64,000 nucleotides of DNA from Enterovibrio gelatinilyticus (GTDB lineage Bacteria; Pseudomonadota; Gammaproteobacteria; Enterobacterales; Vibrionaceae): assembly GCF_028683095.1 (NCBI RefSeq), contig NZ_JAJUBC010000024.1, positions 20,991-84,990 on the forward strand, read 5' to 3'. Shown in pieces: positions 49,017 through 59,130 of this stretch. The notes below the pieces were generated by a model. That model had not been told where the DNA came from. It ran no database searches and saw nothing but the letters and a program-made list of their open reading frames with translations. How positions within the stretch are numbered: position 1 is the stretch's first letter; every line of letters starts with the position of its first letter. Both the position numbers and the translations under genes were made by a program.

Positions 49017-49073
49017 TATACCCAATTAACTTGAAGATGCTCGATTTCAGAGGCCATCAGATTGTTTGGGTAC
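49017..49073. repeat. MITE-like repeat, compact copy 5
   Basis: TATACCCAATTAACTTG, GAAGATGC and GATTTCAGAGG are followed by ATTGTTTGGGTA, so both ends are present with the middle deleted. The right end stops 2 bases before the stop codon of the GNAT gene. Confidence 0.6.
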
Positions 49074-49074
49074 A

Positions 49075-49638
49075 TTAGCCAACACAGCGCAGTTTACCGT
49101 CTTTTTTTCGCAGAGCCTGCCACTCGTCACGCAATACACCATAGCGTAAAGAGTCATAGTACTGACCTTGGTGGAAACGTACTTTCCTGATCCTTCCTTC
49201 TTCTTGCATCCCTAGCGCCATCGCACATTTCATCATACGGGGGTTACCAGACCAGGTTGTTAGCCCAATTCGCTCCACATCATAGTGTTCGAACAAATGG
49301 GAAATCCATAACGTGAGTGCCTTTCGGCCAAGTTGTTTTCCCCAATGCGCTGAAGTGAAAATAGTAATGCCCACTTCTAGCCAACGTGTTGACTGATCTT
49401 CCCAATAGCAGGAAAGATAGCCGATGGCTTCTCCGTGATAATCAATGACGATGGCCGTTTTCGCTTCTCGCAAGCGCTTAAACAAATGGCGGCGAAACTG
49501 AAATTTGGATTGATGCTCCAATGGGAAATAGGGGGCATCATGCACTTTCCACTCGTTTTCCACATAGATGAAGTGCCAAAGATGGTCCCGCTCTTCTGCT
49601 TTAGCAGGCCGCAAGCAAATATCGCTAAATGTAAACAT
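49075..49638 (-). CDS. GNAT-family N-acetyltransferase
   Basis: A 187-residue acetyltransferase of the RimJ/RimL-type branch. The acetyl-CoA site lies in GKQLGRKALTLWISHLFEHY (~110-129), and the terminal strands carry RIGLTTWSGNPRMMKCAMALG (~135-155), typical of enzymes that modify amino groups of proteins or small molecules. The ATG at 49638 is preferred because AAGGAG lies 6 bases before it. The 3' end abuts a MITE-like repeat copy. Substrate unknown. Confidence 0.88.
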   Translation of the reverse strand: MFTFSDICLRPAKAEERDHLWHFIYVENEWKVHDAPYFPLEHQSKFQFRRHLFKRLREAKTAIVIDYHGEAIGYLSCYWEDQSTRWLEVGITIFTSAHWGKQLGRKALTLWISHLFEHYDVERIGLTTWSGNPRMMKCAMALGMQEEGRIRKVRFHQGQYYDSLRYGVLRDEWQALRKKDGKLRCVG

Positions 49639-50092
49639 GCTACTCCTTGTCATTTCGCCGCTGTGACGGTCTTTTTTTCATAATGTAGCGCGAACCCGAT
49701 TCACATCAGGACAAACCAGTTATGCGCTTCAATACCGACGCATGCAAAATCTGAGACGCTACATCCAAGCTGTGACTAAGAGATTGTTCAGTAGATAATT
49801 TCCCTCTATTTATCACGCTATGAACGCCCACTATCACTCGTCTATTTCCAAAATAATACGAGAAGACGTTTCATTAAATTATCTAACAAACCACTGAAAT
49901 CGCTAATTGGAAAATCAATAACATTGGTGAGATCCAATTATGGATGTTAAGCGCGTTCCATTTACATCGCGGATCACTGCACGTCATATTACAGAAAAGT
50001 TAACTGGACAATGAGCTAGGGTTTCCTAACCTTTTGATAGAGCACATTACAAATAACGATATTCATTGCATCATCTTTTGGGGATTCTTGTC
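49639..50092. other. Region upstream of the globin gene
   Basis: About 450 bases with no gene. It must hold the promoters of the divergent GNAT and globin genes. I looked for FNR or CRP boxes near the globin and found none complete. The section 49780-50090 is A/T-rich. Confidence 0.5.
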
Positions 50093-50506
50093 ATGGCGTT
50101 AACAGCACACCAAGTCACATTGATCACAGAGAGCTTTAAAAAGGTTGAACCTATATCTCTGAAAGCCGCAGAGATATTTTATGACACCTTGTTCTCCTAT
50201 GATCCGTCACTAAAAGCTTTATTTAAAGGCGACATGAAACAACAAGGTCGCAAGTTGATGGCAATGCTCCATGCAGCGGTCAGTACCTTGAATTCCCCTG
50301 AACAGTTATTGCCTGTATTGCAGCAACTGGCTAAAAGGCATGAAGGGTATGGGGTGAAAAAATCACACTTCACTCCCGTCGGCAATGCCTTACTCCACAC
50401 ACTGAAAGTTGGGTTGGGAGACGATTTCACACCAGAAACTCGCGCTGCTTGGGTGGCACTGTTGCACTTCGTTGCCGATACCATGAAAGCTGAAATGGCC
50501 GCGTAA
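50093..50506 (+). CDS. Bacterial globin (Vitreoscilla-hemoglobin-like)
   Basis: A 137-residue single-domain globin. The N terminus LTAHQVTLITESFKKVEP and the block FYDTLFSYDPSLKALFKGDM (~26-45) match the FHP/VHb branch. The proximal His lies in LAKRHEGYGV (~85) and the distal residue is probably Gln in MKQQGRKLM (~48). Such proteins bind oxygen or NO. No reductase domain is attached. The ATG at 50093 starts the globin fold and GGGGAT precedes it. A strong terminator follows. Its position beside anaerobic respiratory genes fits an NO or low-oxygen role. Confidence 0.93.
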   Translation: MALTAHQVTLITESFKKVEPISLKAAEIFYDTLFSYDPSLKALFKGDMKQQGRKLMAMLHAAVSTLNSPEQLLPVLQQLAKRHEGYGVKKSHFTPVGNALLHTLKVGLGDDFTPETRAAWVALLHFVADTMKAEMAA

Positions 50507-50555
50507 CTCGTGTTAACACACCGGGTGGGGTGGCAATAGTGATCAATCAGCATAA

Positions 50556-50586
50556 AAAAAGAGCCGACCATCGGCTCTTTTTTTTG
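50556..50586 (+). terminator. Terminator of the globin gene
   Basis: AAAGAGCCGA and TCGGCTCTTT pair around CCA and are followed by more T residues. It lies about 50 bases after the globin stop and can also act on torA from the other side. Confidence 0.85.
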
Positions 50587-50641
50587 TGCAACCTATCATC
50601 TGCAACTTTCCGTCTTCTGCCAAAAGACATCAAGTTCCATG

Positions 50642-53125
50642 TTACGTTGACGGCACTACCACGATAGGGCCGCTAAAGGCATTCACTGCAGGCGCTTCAC
50701 CACTAAATTTCTCGTATTCAACCAAACAGGTGTAAGCACTGCACGCTTGCGCAAGTTCGGATGTACCGATATCCAGTGTCATGGTATTCGGGTCACCATA
50801 GGTATCTATCGCACCGATTTCAGAGCCAGTTGGGCCATACCAAGCCCCCTCTTGAATACGAATCACACCCGGCGGATAGTTAGCTGATACCACGGCTCCT
50901 GCAATGAGTTGCCCCCTGTCGTTGTACACGCGAATCAAATCCCCGTCTTTAATGCCTTTTGCTTTAGCATCATCAGGGTTGATATATGCTGGCTCGCGCC
51001 CTTGAACCGTATAGGTTTCACGGATAGCTGGGGATTCACACATTTGGGAGTGAAGGCGTTTATCTGGGTGGCAAGATTGCAGCCAATACGGGAAGGATGA
51101 CGAACCTGGCCCACCATGAGAACGCTCGGCTTTTTCAAACCACATTGGGTGTTCTTGGCAATATTCATAACCAAAACTGCCAATTTTACGGCTGGTGATC
51201 TCAATGAAGCCTGAAGGTGTACCCAATGGATTCAACTCGGGATCTTCACGGAATGCCGCATGGCGAACAAAGGTGCTGCCTTCGCCGAAGCCCACATAGC
51301 CATCTTTCCAGAAGGTGCGAAAATCAGGCATCTCGAACTTACCTTTATTGGCAGCTACGCATTCGTTATAGAGCTTCTCAACCCATTGCATTTCTGTCAT
51401 TTCTTGCGCGTATTCTTTGTCTTTTCCTGCACCAAAGCGCTGTGTTAAGCCTTTGAAGATATCAAAGTCAGTCCGCGATTGATAAAGCGGATCCACCAGC
51501 TTGTGCATGGCCAATACGCCCGTTGCCGAATAGGCACCGTAGAGGTCAATGTCGTTGCGTTCAAACTGGGTACAGGCTGGTAAGACAATGTCAGAAAAAC
51601 GACAAGTGGCGGTCCACGCAAAATCGATGGTGACGGCGGTTTCAATATTGTAATACGCCTTCTTCATCCGGTTATGATCTTGGTGGTGATGCCACGGATT
51701 GTTTCCGCTAACCACAACCATTTTAATCGGTGGTAACTTCACTTTGTTACCATTGTGGTTAATCACTTTTCCTGGCTCTTCAATGGACTCTATCCAACGC
51801 GCCACAGGGATGGTGCTTGCGTAGCCTTTGAAATCCGGATTCGGATGCAACGGTGACATGCCGGGGTCGAGGTTACGAGGGAAGCCACCAGGACCTGCTG
51901 CGCCAGTTGCTGGCTCACCAATACCGCTGTAGTGGTGGGCATAAGACACCCCGCCGCCTGGAAGGCCAATGCCACCAAGCATACTAGCGATAACAGCGCC
52001 CATCCAATAAGGCTGTTCACCGTGCTGTTGACGTTGTACACACCAGCCAAACATCAGCTGAGTGCGTTCGCTTGCTATCATGCGCGAAAACTCGCGGATC
52101 TTCTCTGCGGAAACACCACAGATCTGAGACGCCCACTCAGGGGTTTTCTCGACCTTGTCTTTGCTTTTGCCCATCACATAATCAACGAATGGTTCAAAAC
52201 CAAGGCAGTAGAGCTTGATGAAATCTTTGTCGTAGAGGTCTTCTGTGTACAGTGTGTGAGCAATACCCAACATAAATGGCACGTCAGTTTGCGGGTTAAT
52301 ATACAGATGATCACAACCCAGATAATCCTGCGTTTTACTCACGACGGGATCGACAGAAACAACTTTAATGTCGCCACTGGCCACTTTGTCTTTTAGCTCT
52401 GCAAAGTAGCCATACACATCATGGGTCGGGCACTGCCAGCCCACTTGGGCGTTTTTGATGGGATCATTGGCCCAAATAACGATTTGTTTGGCATGTTCCA
52501 ACACCAAAGGCCACGATGTTTGCTGCGCATACACCTCCGTTGACCCTAGGACATACGGCATGATGGTTTGCCCTGCCCCAGTCGAGTAGTCCCCGATTTT
52601 TTTAACGAAGGAACCATGCATCGCAATGGCGCGCTGCATGTGCGTGGTACAACTGTGGAATTGCCCAGTTTGACGCCAACCGGTCTGACCCGCTAGCAAG
52701 CCAGAAGGCCCGTAAGTTTTCTGAACCCGCTCCAATTCTTCGTAAAACAGGTCGAGTGCTTGATCCCAAGTGACACGCACAAAACGGTTATCTCCGCGCG
52801 TCGTATTCCACCCTTCCGATTTTTTGAGCCAATCGAGTCGCACCATCGGGTATCTCACCCTCGACGGGTTGTAAATCAGCCCTTTAATACCCTCAAGCAT
52901 TTCCGTGGGATGTTTGTCATGGCTAAATGCCACCACTTCGGCCACTTCGCCGCCCACAACCCGTGCTCGGAAAGCTCCCCAGTGGGAACCAGAAGTACGC
53001 CATGCACCTTCGAGCAATTCCGCATTCGCCTCCGCGTCCGTCGCAACTAACAGGCTTGGCCCGATCGCAACGGTTGCACTGACAGACAACATGCGTTTTA
53101 AAAAAGAACGTCTATTCATCGCCAT
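50642..53125 (-). CDS. torA: Trimethylamine-N-oxide reductase TorA
   Basis: TorA is a periplasmic molybdopterin enzyme that reduces TMAO to trimethylamine as a terminal electron acceptor. The 827-residue protein carries a Tat signal (NRRSFLKRM, ~3-11). The molybdenum Ser ligand probably lies in [16 protein letters not shown] (~180). Later blocks such as [15 protein letters not shown] (~480) and the C-terminal cofactor-binding domain (VKNDPR-like [20 protein letters not shown]) fit the TorA/BisC family. The ATG at 53125 is chosen for AGAGGAA upstream and its position 13 bases after the torC stop. No torD chaperone or torRS genes are in the window. Confidence 0.94.
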   Translation of the reverse strand: MAMNRRSFLKRMLSVSATVAIGPSLLVATDAEANAELLEGAWRTSGSHWGAFRARVVGGEVAEVVAFSHDKHPTEMLEGIKGLIYNPSRVRYPMVRLDWLKKSEGWNTTRGDNRFVRVTWDQALDLFYEELERVQKTYGPSGLLAGQTGWRQTGQFHSCTTHMQRAIAMHGSFVKKIGDYSTGAGQTIMPYVLGSTEVYAQQTSWPLVLEHAKQIVIWANDPIKNAQVGWQCPTHDVYGYFAELKDKVASGDIKVVSVDPVVSKTQDYLGCDHLYINPQTDVPFMLGIAHTLYTEDLYDKDFIKLYCLGFEPFVDYVMGKSKDKVEKTPEWASQICGVSAEKIREFSRMIASERTQLMFGWCVQRQQHGEQPYWMGAVIASMLGGIGLPGGGVSYAHHYSGIGEPATGAAGPGGFPRNLDPGMSPLHPNPDFKGYASTIPVARWIESIEEPGKVINHNGNKVKLPPIKMVVVSGNNPWHHHQDHNRMKKAYYNIETAVTIDFAWTATCRFSDIVLPACTQFERNDIDLYGAYSATGVLAMHKLVDPLYQSRTDFDIFKGLTQRFGAGKDKEYAQEMTEMQWVEKLYNECVAANKGKFEMPDFRTFWKDGYVGFGEGSTFVRHAAFREDPELNPLGTPSGFIEITSRKIGSFGYEYCQEHPMWFEKAERSHGGPGSSSFPYWLQSCHPDKRLHSQMCESPAIRETYTVQGREPAYINPDDAKAKGIKDGDLIRVYNDRGQLIAGAVVSANYPPGVIRIQEGAWYGPTGSEIGAIDTYGDPNTMTLDIGTSELAQACSAYTCLVEYEKFSGEAPAVNAFSGPIVVVPST

Positions 53126-53138
53126 GTCGCTATTCCTC

Positions 53139-54317
53139 TCAGTGATCAGCAAATGTGCTGGAGTGTTTTTGCAGATACTTCAACACCAGCGCCTGCGTTG
53201 CCTGATCGAAATTCACAAAGCCCATCATGCCATCAAACATGCCTGGCCACGTGTTGGCATCAAAGTGTGCAACATCGGGCTGGGTATGACACAAGCTACA
53301 GTTTGTGTCGTAAGCTTGTTTCGCTTCCGTCCAGACAGGATCGATGTTGTCGAGGAAGTTGGCTTTCTTCGCCCACAAATCCACTTCGACACGTTGCCAT
53401 GTCAATCCGGTCAAATCGTCTTCTTTGGTTTCAAATGTGCGTACATCGGTATCGCTTTGAGCCACCGCTTTTGACAGGGCTGCCGAGGCAATATTCAACC
53501 CGAAGTCTTCATAAATCACTCGACCGAAACCTTTCATTTTACGCCAGCCAGTAATAGAGACCCTGATGGCCTCTTTGCTGTCATCAATCACGGTGACCTT
53601 GGTAGCAGGCTCAAGTACACCACCGTCGGTGGTCAGCTCTTTGTCGACGTACATTTCTAGGAAGTTAACGCTATAGACGGGTTTGTCTTTGTCGTAGCTG
53701 GTGCTGTGAGACATTGAAATCAGCTTGCCAAGCATACCGCCGGTTGAATCCATCTCTGCGGGCAGCTGATGGGCAATCCCTTTGTGACAATCAATACAGC
53801 TTTGATCACGCTCTGCAGCTTGCGCCATTTGTAGGCGTGCCGCTGGGCGCATGTTTTCAATCTGCATACTTTCGTATTTGTGACAGGTTTTACACTCGGC
53901 AGAGCCGTTCGCCGAAAACCTTGCCCACTCATGTTGAGCAAGCTCTAGCCGCTTATCAAGAAACTTCTCTCGTGTGCCAATCACGCCAAAAATTTGTGCG
54001 TATACTTCTTTACTGGCCTGCATTTTACGCGCAATTTTATCAGTCCAATTGTGTGGGACGTGGCAATCTGGACACGTTGCTCTCACGCCAGAAGTGTTAG
54101 ACCAATGCACCGTGTGCTGCAGTTCAGGGTAGACATTGTCGCGCATAGAATGACAACTGATACAAAACGCTTCTGTGTTTGTTGCTTCTAATGCTGTATT
54201 GAAACCACCCCAGAAAATCACCCCAGCGACGAACCCCCCAAGGGTCAATGTGCCAAGACTGATTTTGGTTGCTGGACGTTTCAGCGTCGCCCAGAGTTTT
54301 AATAAAAATTCTTTCAT
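53139..54317 (-). CDS. torC: Pentaheme cytochrome c TorC
   Basis: TorC is the membrane-anchored NapC/NirT-family cytochrome that passes electrons from menaquinol to TorA. It has an N-terminal membrane anchor ([18 protein letters not shown], ~20-37) and four hemes in the NapC-like domain: CISCH, CPDCH, CKTCH and CIDCH. The C-terminal domain carries a fifth heme, CSLCH (~343), which is what separates TorC from NapC. The 392-residue length is normal. It lies between torE and torA in a three-gene operon. Confidence 0.95.
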   Translation of the reverse strand: MKEFLLKLWATLKRPATKISLGTLTLGGFVAGVIFWGGFNTALEATNTEAFCISCHSMRDNVYPELQHTVHWSNTSGVRATCPDCHVPHNWTDKIARKMQASKEVYAQIFGVIGTREKFLDKRLELAQHEWARFSANGSAECKTCHKYESMQIENMRPAARLQMAQAAERDQSCIDCHKGIAHQLPAEMDSTGGMLGKLISMSHSTSYDKDKPVYSVNFLEMYVDKELTTDGGVLEPATKVTVIDDSKEAIRVSITGWRKMKGFGRVIYEDFGLNIASAALSKAVAQSDTDVRTFETKEDDLTGLTWQRVEVDLWAKKANFLDNIDPVWTEAKQAYDTNCSLCHTQPDVAHFDANTWPGMFDGMMGFVNFDQATQALVLKYLQKHSSTFADH

Positions 54318-54359
54318 CGTTATCTGCTCTTATTCATCACTCGGGAGGTGTTGCGGTAA

Positions 54360-54539
54360 TTAGCCATGCCCTGGAGGGCCGAAAAAGAACACCTGACTCA
54401 TCCAAATGATGAAACCGTAGCCACCGATGAGCATGACACTCAAAATCGGGAACAGAAAGACGGCAATAAAAAAGAATGCACGCCACTCATAGCTATGCTT
54501 TTCTGGCTCTTGAACAATATCTGCTTCTTGTTGGCTCAT
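54360..54539 (-). CDS. torE: Small membrane protein TorE (NapE family)
   Basis: A 59-residue protein that I recognise as TorE/NapE: a short charged N terminus (MSQQEADIVQEPEKHSYEWR), one long membrane helix (FFFIAVFLFPILSVMLIGGY) and a conserved GYGFIIWMSQVFFFGPPGHG end. AGAGGAAATAGGTC precedes the ATG. It is the first gene of torECA, 42 bases ahead of torC. NapE-type proteins have no proven role; they accompany nap and tor operons. The gene is under 60 codons and easy to miss. Confidence 0.93.
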   Translation of the reverse strand: MSQQEADIVQEPEKHSYEWRAFFFIAVFLFPILSVMLIGGYGFIIWMSQVFFFGPPGHG

Positions 54540-54726
54540 GACCTATTTCCTCTGTCTCGGTGTCGACACACGAGAATGTTCCAGCATTAAATTTATGTAC
54601 AAAAGTAGTCTAGGAGATTGGTAATTGAAGGCTGTCTCTTTATTGACTCAGGGTTAAAAATAAAGTCATTGTTTACAGTACGGTAAGGGGTAGGGCGAGA
54701 AGTACACAATTAACTAAAATATAAGG

Positions 54727-54747
54727 ATGGGGACAGGACGTCCCCAT
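54727..54747 (-). terminator. Weak terminator of the PAS chemoreceptor-like gene
   Basis: ATGGGGAC and GTCCCCAT pair around a 5-base loop. On the minus strand the following sequence is CCTTATATTTTAG, so the T run is interrupted. It lies 9 bases after the stop. Confidence 0.55.
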
Positions 54748-54755
54748 GTCTAAAA

Positions 54756-56471
54756 TTACTGACTTGATGATACTTTGAGGACTTCTGCTAATTCGTCCAG
54801 CAGCTTCTGCGTATCATCAGAAAGGCGGTTAATCTCGTTGGTTGACTCCGATGAACGCGAAGCGAGTTGTCTCACCTCATCAGCCACCACAGCAAACCCT
54901 CGGCCATGCTCACCCGCTCGCGCCGCTTCAATCGCGGCGTTCAATGCAAGTAAGTTGGTTTGCTCAGAAATGCCATCAATCACTTTCGCAATATTGGATA
55001 TTTCTGAACTTGAGTTTGCCACGCCATCCATAATCTCACTCATGCCTTCGCGCTGTTGAACTTGCGCCGTGACATCTTTGACAAACGCGGTGTACATGGT
55101 TTTCCCATCCACCTCCACCTTAGACAGAGAGAGCAAACCATAGGCCAGTTTTCCGTCTTTACGGTGAACGGGGACTTCTCGGCTAGAGCCGACGATTTTA
55201 TCTTGACCCGTTGTACGGTTCGCGTTGACATAACCATCGTGGTTAGCTTGAATTTCTGGCGGCACGAGCATTTTAATGTTCTGACCCACGACCTCTGACG
55301 GATCATAGCCCCAAAGTTGTTGAGCGGCAGGGTTGAAGAAAGTAACTATGTTGTTTTCATCGATGGTAACAACTGCATCCAACGCCTGTGACAAGGTTTG
55401 ATTGATGGCTTCTTGTGCCGTGCGCTGCTCGGTAATGTCCCGCACAAACGCGGTGTAACCAATGTTGCCGCCAATGTCGACTTTTGACAGCGAGAAATTC
55501 ACCCAAATACGTGACTTATCTTTACGCTGCATTTCCAGTTCACGGGCAGAGCCCACAATCTTGTTGTTGCCCGTTCGGCGATTCGCGTTCACGAAATTAT
55601 CGTGGTTGGATTGAAACTCATCAGGCACTAGCATACGAACATTGTTGCCAACGACTTCATCACTGTTGAATCCCCAAAGCTCTTCTGCTGCAGGGTTAAA
55701 GAATGTCACGTTGTTGTCGGCATCAATACTGACGACGGCATCGATCGCCTGTCGAAGCACTTGTTCATTTTCTTCTCGAGCCTGGCGCTCTAGAGTAATG
55801 TCACGAGCAAACGCGGTGTAGCCCACCTCGTCACCCACTTCGATACGAGAGAGTGATAGATTCGCCCACAACTTTTTGCCGTCTTTTCGCTCAAATTCCA
55901 CATCGCGACTCGTGCCAACAATGATATCGACTTTTGATTCGCGATTGGTGTTGACGTAGGTGTCATGGAACGCGCGAATGTCTTTCGGAACAAGCATTTT
56001 GACATTTTGCCCGACGACTTCCTCTTTACTGTACCCCCACAATGCCACGGCAGCATCGTTCATATAGGTGACACAATTTTGACCATCAATAGAAACGACA
56101 GCATTCACTGATTGCGATACCATTTGCTCTGAACGTTCACGAGCAAGGACTTCTGCCGTCACATCACGGATAAAGACTGACCACCCCAAACCACCAGAAA
56201 CTGAAATTTTGTTGAATGAGAGATCGCACCAGATCTTCTTATTTTCGTGGTTTTGAAGTTCAATGCGTGTTGTACCTTCTTGTAGGGCGCCAAGCTGTAA
56301 CGTACTGATATCCTGCCCTACTTTGTCACTCCCAGAAACGCCAAAGAAACGTTCCGCAGAGGTATTCATATAGTGAATTCGATTTTTCTTGTCGGTATAT
56401 ACAATCGCGTCTGATGCTTTATCCAGAATCTGCTTGCTAACACCATCTGATTTGCTTCCAAACAATCCCAT
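54756..56471 (-). CDS. PAS-repeat chemoreceptor-like protein with short signalling tip
   Basis: A 571-residue soluble protein beginning [10 protein letters not shown]. Four PAS units fill ~15-470. Each carries the conserved WGY/WGF-...-VVGQN-K/R-MLVP block, a hinge such as [13 protein letters not shown], and an RKDG PAC strand. Only about 100 residues of MCP domain follow, including [20 protein letters not shown] at the tip, so the coiled-coil arms and methylation helices are much shorter than usual. This recalls BdlA-type PAS-PAS-MCP regulators of biofilm dispersal. The ATG at 56471 is preferred over a longer frame from 56558. Confidence 0.88.
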   Translation of the reverse strand: MGLFGSKSDGVSKQILDKASDAIVYTDKKNRIHYMNTSAERFFGVSGSDKVGQDISTLQLGALQEGTTRIELQNHENKKIWCDLSFNKISVSGGLGWSVFIRDVTAEVLARERSEQMVSQSVNAVVSIDGQNCVTYMNDAAVALWGYSKEEVVGQNVKMLVPKDIRAFHDTYVNTNRESKVDIIVGTSRDVEFERKDGKKLWANLSLSRIEVGDEVGYTAFARDITLERQAREENEQVLRQAIDAVVSIDADNNVTFFNPAAEELWGFNSDEVVGNNVRMLVPDEFQSNHDNFVNANRRTGNNKIVGSARELEMQRKDKSRIWVNFSLSKVDIGGNIGYTAFVRDITEQRTAQEAINQTLSQALDAVVTIDENNIVTFFNPAAQQLWGYDPSEVVGQNIKMLVPPEIQANHDGYVNANRTTGQDKIVGSSREVPVHRKDGKLAYGLLSLSKVEVDGKTMYTAFVKDVTAQVQQREGMSEIMDGVANSSSEISNIAKVIDGISEQTNLLALNAAIEAARAGEHGRGFAVVADEVRQLASRSSESTNEINRLSDDTQKLLDELAEVLKVSSSQ

Positions 56472-56779
56472 ATCTCTAAACCTGTCATAAGTAGGAGGTG
56501 TGTGATTCATATTCGTTGCGTTTGTATAAATAGTAGACAGGGATTCTAATACCAACAAACATGAATATTTGGCGAGAAGCTTAAGCTCGGAAGATTAAGG
56601 GGACAGGCATCATTGACACCATTGTAAAGACGCTGGATTACCATTTTGAGTCTCTGTTTCTATTTACACTGTAAACACCCTTCACGACATAACCTGGCCT
56701 TTAAATCAAATACTTAAACTCGGAAACAGCTTTTTCCAACAATCTAATGAACGAATTTTTAATGTGTAAATCTCAGTGA

Positions 56780-57275
56780 CTTACACATCAGGCATGTCGG
56801 CGTCATGGGTACTCGGTCCATCGGCGCTAATGACCGCACGCAGGCGCTCTGCAATACCCACTAATTCAGAGACCACGGCGGTTCGATCGGTAAAGCCTGG
56901 GGTAATCAAAATACGGGGGGCAACACCCAGCACGGATTCAGACGCAAGCAAAGCTTGCAGTCCCTCATAGACGCCGGTTTGCGTATTCACGCCCCCAATG
57001 TGGTTGGCCAGTTGTAGGTTGGCATCGTTATCCGCTTCGACGCGTATGGCACCACCATTGCCTCCGCCTGATCGGAGATACCATCAAGGGCCGCAGGCAA
57101 AGACCCGTGTCACCAAGTGGTACCGCTTCAGTACGACGGCCCGCAATGAGAACAAGGGTATTGAGTGGGAAAGTGTCGATGTCCGTGCTTGGCGCGGTAC
57201 CAACGATGCCGATGCCCGAGCTTTTACGGTCCTGATAGGACGGGGAGCGCCGTCTAACTCGACGACTTCCATCCC
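56780..57275 (-). pseudogene. Frameshifted Mu-like phage tail sheath gene
   Basis: Homology to tail sheath (Mu L / P2 FI type) switches frame several times. The start MEVVELDGAPRPIRTVK lies near 57272-57220. SSGIGIVGTAPSTDIDTFPL follows in a second frame. A third frame gives LPAALDGISDQAEAMVVP. A fourth gives ANLQLANHIGGVNTQTGVYE, ALLASESVLGVAPRILITPG and ERLRAVISADGPS. The frame then stops at 56781, far short of a full sheath. At least three frameshifts and a C-terminal deletion make it non-functional. Confidence 0.85.
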
Positions 57276-57303
57276 GTAAAGAAACTATCGCGAGGGTAAA
57301 AAA

Positions 57304-57322
57304 GGGAATCAGGTGAAAAGGT
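57304..57322. repeat. Direct repeat preceding a phage gene remnant (copy 1)
   Basis: GGGAATCAGGTGAAAAGGT lies between the stop of the 57.3-58.2 kb gene and the 5' end of the sheath remnant. A near-identical copy, GGGATTAGGTGAAAAGGT, occurs at 59101-59118 just ahead of the gpI remnant. Confidence 0.5.
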
Positions 57323-57327
57323 GCATG

Positions 57328-58152
57328 TTAAGGGCACTCACTGAGGCTTATCGTTGTCTCTCCAACTAGTTTTCTATCTAAGTCGAACACCGAATACCTC
57401 ACTGATACATATTCACGAAAATGGTTGTAGAACCCCCTACAAACCTCGATCAATACACTCTCTCTATCAAATTCATACGGCTCATCTTCCCCGAATAGAT
57501 CATTGAACGTATAGATATATTCGAGCACCAAATACTCACCAACAATATCTGACCAAGTCAGCTCTTCATCTATTTCTACAGGCAACGTTTTTCTGGATTT
57601 ATCGACAATATAAAATATTAACCTTTGTTGCTTAATCTTCTCTAAGAACTCATCGAAGTGAAGGTTAAATGACGCTATATAAAGATCGTTGTTAATTACC
57701 GCAAGATTCTCGATCTTTTCCGTAGCATTCTCGATGTCTTGCAAAGCAGCAAAACACCTATCAGAAGATGCTATGTCTGCTTTTGACATTTTTTCATCGC
57801 TCCTGATACGCTCGATAAAATCAGGGTTGAAAATTGGTGCACAGATTTCAGACATCATATTTTCAGCCACTATTTGCATCTCTTCTTCGCTGAAAGTTCT
57901 CCGATAAGTAGTTGCCGTTCTCTCACGAAAAGCATCAGAGAAGATACTTGCGATAAATTCTTCTATCACGGGCAAAAAACGTTCCTCATCTTCTTCCTTG
58001 AGGATTTTTTGTGCCCAGCGCTCCACTGCTTTTGGGATACCCCGATCAACACTTCTATCCACATACTGTCGATAAATATCCTTCTCTTCAGCTACTGTCA
58101 TCCATGACAGAAACACCGTCACCAAGACACCTAGCCAAGCTTTTATTTTCAT
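57328..58152 (-). CDS. Exported protein of unknown function within the phage remnant
   Basis: The 274-residue product has a signal peptide (AWLGVLVTVFLSWMTVAEE, cleavage near 21) and a helical, strongly acidic mature part (ILKEEDEERFLPVIEEFIAS, FSEEEMQIVAENMMSEICAP). The C-terminal ~80 residues look beta-rich (VSVRYSVFDLDRKLVGETTI). Two Cys pairs could form disulfides. AAGGAGG precedes the ATG at 58152; a GTG two codons earlier overlaps that site. I do not recognise the family. It is intact between phage gene remnants, on the same strand, so it looks like cargo retained after phage decay. Confidence 0.75.
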   Translation of the reverse strand: MKIKAWLGVLVTVFLSWMTVAEEKDIYRQYVDRSVDRGIPKAVERWAQKILKEEDEERFLPVIEEFIASIFSDAFRERTATTYRRTFSEEEMQIVAENMMSEICAPIFNPDFIERIRSDEKMSKADIASSDRCFAALQDIENATEKIENLAVINNDLYIASFNLHFDEFLEKIKQQRLIFYIVDKSRKTLPVEIDEELTWSDIVGEYLVLEYIYTFNDLFGEDEPYEFDRESVLIEVCRGFYNHFREYVSVRYSVFDLDRKLVGETTISLSECP

Positions 58153-58225
58153 CGTCACCTCCTTGCGTGTGTGGCCGGTGTGGAAAATTCTATGCCCCTC
58201 ACTTAGTTACAGCCCAGACATGCAT

Positions 58226-58582
58226 TTATACCTCCACAAGCTTTGACAGCTCATCATTGGCAGTCGATTTGAGCTCATCGAGCAGTTCATCAACACCTGA
58301 CTTATGTCCTTGTTGTTCAATCGCACTTAACACAGCAGACTCCATTACGTCGATGATGGCAACCGCAGCAGCCAATCGTTGCGCTATTTTTGATTGTAGG
58401 GTGGCAAGTTGTTCAGGCGTCTCATCTTTGGCTCGCTTTAAGCACTCAGCGAGCAGAATACGCTCATCACGCACAAGCTCCTCATCAAATCCACACCCTA
58501 CTAATTGCCAGTCAGGAACCAGCTGCCTTGTACGCTTGATCCCCTCGGTATCAACGTTATTCGCAGATACTTTCGTGAACTT
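58226..58582 (-). pseudogene. Open fragment of a phage-type protein
   Basis: An open frame runs from just after a stop at 58583 to 58226. It reads KVSANNVDTEGIKRTRQLVP, then helices (LLAECLKRAKDETPEQLATL and AAAVAIIDVMESAVLSAIEQ). The only start codons lie inside the region, the first ATG-like start at 58474, so the 5' end seems lost. The all-helical, Ala-rich character and its place between Mu-like remnants suggest a phage gene, but I cannot name it. Confidence 0.45.
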
Positions 58583-58660
58583 TCAAATGTCCTACAGCCT
58601 TACCTGCACCACACGAACTGCGGTTAATGTGGTGCCAATAATCACTCGCCTCTGGGATTG

Positions 58661-59071
58661 TTAGAATTCATCAGTTCGGGTGAGTGTATTGAGTATTGAG
58701 TATTGAGTATTGAGTATTGAGTATTGAGTATTGAGTATTGCGAGTGAACGAACGTGATAGCCTAGTAGCAATAAGATCGTCCCACCCTCACGGGCTTGCA
58801 GGGCTTTAATCCACCCCACCGCAGGCGCCGGTTCGCCTGCTTTACCTTTGATTTCAGTGGCATGTTCGATGTCGATGGGCAGGCCTGCGCCGTTAGCAGC
58901 AAAGGCAGCCACGATGGCGTTGGGGTCGTCATTGACCCAGCTTCGCCCGTCACGGCCGGTAATGGCGGTACCTGCAGGGATGAACTCGGCCCACACAGAT
59001 GTCCCAACCTCGGCGCTATTGGTCGCGAGAGCTGAGATATCAGTGTTGAGGATAAGGGTTTCAGTCTTCAT
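58661..59071 (-). pseudogene. Truncated Mu-like gpI (phage protease/scaffold) gene
   Basis: Residues ~20-98 match the N-terminal part of Mu-type I protein: AEFIPAGTAITGRDGRSWVN and LPIDIEHATEIKGKAGEPAP with AVGWIKALQAREGG. In Mu this protein is the prohead protease, about 360 residues long. After residue ~100 the frame runs into a heptanucleotide tandem array (58687-58740), giving an artificial ILNTQYS repeat, and then stops. The catalytic part is therefore absent. Confidence 0.85.
58687..58740. repeat. Heptanucleotide tandem repeat (TATTGAG)
   Basis: Seven perfect TATTGAG units (58687-58735) and a partial TATTG eighth. It replaces the 3' part of the gpI gene and lies at the break between phage remnants. 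Such arrays vary in copy number by slippage. Confidence 0.95.
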
Positions 59072-59100
59072 GCCCGCACGGTAGCGCGGGCAGTTTGGAG

Positions 59101-59118
59101 GGGATTAGGTGAAAAGGT
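59101..59118. repeat. Direct repeat preceding a phage gene remnant (copy 2)
   Basis: GGGATTAGGTGAAAAGGT, nearly identical to 57304-57322. It sits between the stop of the membrane protein gene at 59131 and the start of the gpI remnant. Confidence 0.5.
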
Positions 59119-59130
59119 TCAGTGGTACCT

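Noticed and set aside
58687..58740. Heptamer array considered as a CRISPR array
   Set aside because: Units are seven bases with no spacers and no cas genes nearby; it is a simple tandem repeat.
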